DNA from: an uncultured Clostridia bacterium
GTDB taxonomy: Bacteria > Bacillota > Clostridia > Christensenellales > UBA3700
Direction: 5' to 3'
DNA length: 16,035 nt
Assembly: GCA_947176115.1 (NCBI GenBank)
Contig: CAMWPK010000015.1
Coordinates: 1 to 16,035, forward strand
A model generated the notes under the pieces. The model saw only the letters and a program-made list of their open reading frames with translations, was not told the DNA's origin and did no database searches. The translations under genes were made by a program, and so were the position numbers. Shown here piece by piece: positions 15,222 to 16,035 of the stretch (positions are counted from its first letter, which is position 1; each line of letters starts with the position of its first letter).

Positions 15222-15848
15222 CTATGGTACCGAGCCGTCTAGACAGATAGTTATCCAATGCTTTTTATTCATATGATAGCCATTAAAGATTGTCTTATTG
15301 TCAACGATTGTATCAATATGATTGGGATTTACTCTTAAATCGATGATTTCAATTTTTTCTTCCGAGGGTATTCCGATTTTATTTTTGGCTACGGTGAGTA
15401 GTAAGCCGTACCACTTTTTATTATCAGTTCTCCGCCAAATCGCATTGTCGGGGAACTTTTCCCATAAAAATTCCAATTTATCGCCGTAAGTATCTAAAAC
15501 GTATTGAATTAGTTGTTGAGCATAATGGCTTTTGAAAATAGATTTTTCAAAACATTTTTCGGCTATTTCGCTCAAAGTATTTTCGTAAGCCGTTCTTACA
15601 TCTCCTACAAAACTTCCGATTGCATCATCTGCAAGAAATAACGTGTAAGGCTCATTAGTAGCTAAATCAATGATTTCTGTAAAAATATCCGAGTTTGAGA
15701 TTTGAATATTCATTGCAAATTGCCCGTCCATAATTTCGACAGTATATGAATATACGTCATTTGATTGGGCAAAACCGTATTCTAGTAGTTTAGTGAAATT
15801 AGGTTTGCAATATTTGAAAATTCGTTCTGAAATCTTATTGTTCATCAT
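15222..15848 (-). CDS. MmcQ/YjbR-family protein, truncated by in-frame TAG
   Basis: A 208-residue product starting at ATG 15848 (MMNNKISERIF; a second ATG lies at 15845). The C-terminal half carries the family signature: LEFLWEKFPDNAIWRR, KKWYGLLL, then FNGYHMNKKHWITICLDG. The N-terminal half (15-110) is an extension seen in longer clostridial members. MmcQ/YjbR proteins have a CyaY-like fold and are often called DNA-binding; their biochemical role is poorly defined. The frame stays open back to ATG 16001, but that part overlaps an upstream zinc-ribbon frame with better coding character, so 15848 is preferred. The family normally runs about 17-20 residues past LDGSV; here TAG follows LDGSVP and the expected helix lies just beyond. 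The product may be unstable or still active. Translation is probably coupled to the overlapping upstream gene. Confidence 0.85.
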   Translation of the reverse strand: MMNNKISERIFKYCKPNFTKLLEYGFAQSNDVYSYTVEIMDGQFAMNIQISNSDIFTEIIDLATNEPYTLFLADDAIGSFVGDVRTAYENTLSEIAEKCFEKSIFKSHYAQQLIQYVLDTYGDKLEFLWEKFPDNAIWRRTDNKKWYGLLLTVAKNKIGIPSEEKIEIIDLRVNPNHIDTIVDNKTIFNGYHMNKKHWITICLDGSVP

Positions 15849-16035
15849 TTTTGACTTTTGCTCCGCAATAAGGACATACTTCATCTTCTGGGAAAAGTTG
15901 ATAATTGCATTCTTTGCAAAAGGTAATTCCCTCAGCTTCAAAATCGAAGTTATCATTATCGTTAACGCTATCACTAACGTTCTCGCAATATTTATCAACA
16001 TTTTCAGTACTTAATTCATTCTTTTCTATTATACC
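15835..16035 (-). CDS. Zinc-ribbon protein, 5' end outside the window
   Basis: The last 66 codons of a minus-strand frame that stays open to the window edge, with no ATG, GTG or TTG start inside. It has an acidic stretch (NDNDNFDFEAEG) followed by a zinc ribbon: FCKEC, then 14 residues later CPYCGAKV, then KNDEQ and TAA (15837-15835). Zinc ribbons of this type are common in small regulatory or membrane proteins; nothing more can be said of function. The end overlaps the MmcQ/YjbR start by 14 bases in another frame, so the two are probably one transcript. Confidence 0.7.
   Translation of the reverse strand, partial: GIIEKNELSTENVDKYCENVSDSVNDNDNFDFEAEGITFCKECNYQLFPEDEVCPYCGAKVKNDEQ

Noticed and set aside
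15849..16001. Longer MmcQ/YjbR N-terminus starting at ATG 16001
   Set aside because: These codons overlap a zinc-ribbon frame with clear CxxC pairs, and the family N-terminus (NNKISERIF) begins at 15848-15845.
16028..16033. Minus-strand TATAAT as a promoter
   Set aside because: It falls inside the zinc-ribbon frame that is open to the window edge, and the -35 region lies outside the window, so it cannot be supported.

Overview
The window is mid-40s percent GC, with dense same-strand genes, strong GGAGG-type ribosome binding sites, a classical sigma-A promoter, an XRE-membrane-zinc ribbon regulator and an MmcQ/YjbR-family protein. This fits a Bacillota genome, probably an anaerobic gut-type clostridium. 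The lineage is inferred from gene style only; there is no rRNA or tRNA in the window to confirm it.

Positions 1-14473 form one self-contained transcription unit: a consensus-like promoter (40-68), eight tightly packed plus-strand genes (107-14395) and an intrinsic terminator (14443-14473). In order the genes encode: (1) a divergent Hsp70-type ATPase; (2) an SF2/SNF2-like (HepA-like) helicase with a large cysteine-rich C-terminus; (3) an unrecognised protein with several zinc-binding cysteine clusters; (4) a five-helix membrane protein with a roughly 920-residue outside region ending in MBG/Ig-like repeats; (5) a zinc ribbon plus Sel1-like helical repeat protein; (6) a long helical/coiled-coil protein with a disordered charged tail; (7) a methionine-rich helical protein with a Ser/Gly linker and a short acidic-hydrophobic C-terminus; (8) a single-ring AAA ATPase resembling the Vps4/CDC48 group, with a helical N-terminal region. 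Neighbouring genes overlap by 1-4 bases or lie 1-23 bases apart, so they are very probably co-translated and work together.

The most interesting reading is that genes 6-8 look like a bacterial ESCRT-III/Vps4-style module: helical, tail-bearing polymer or membrane-binding candidates followed by a Vps4-like AAA. It is linked to an Hsp70-like ATPase, a helicase and a cell-surface membrane protein. I do not recognise this eight-gene set as a named system. A role in defence, DNA handling at the membrane or envelope remodelling is inference only.

After the terminator the content changes to ordinary accessory chromosomal genes: an XRE-type regulator with two membrane helices and a zinc ribbon (14559-15164, plus), then on the minus strand an MmcQ/YjbR-family gene whose last 17 codons are cut off by an in-frame TAG (15222-15224). 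It overlaps the 3' end of a zinc-ribbon gene that runs out of the window (15835-16035, minus). No CRISPR array, insertion sequence or stable RNA gene was seen.
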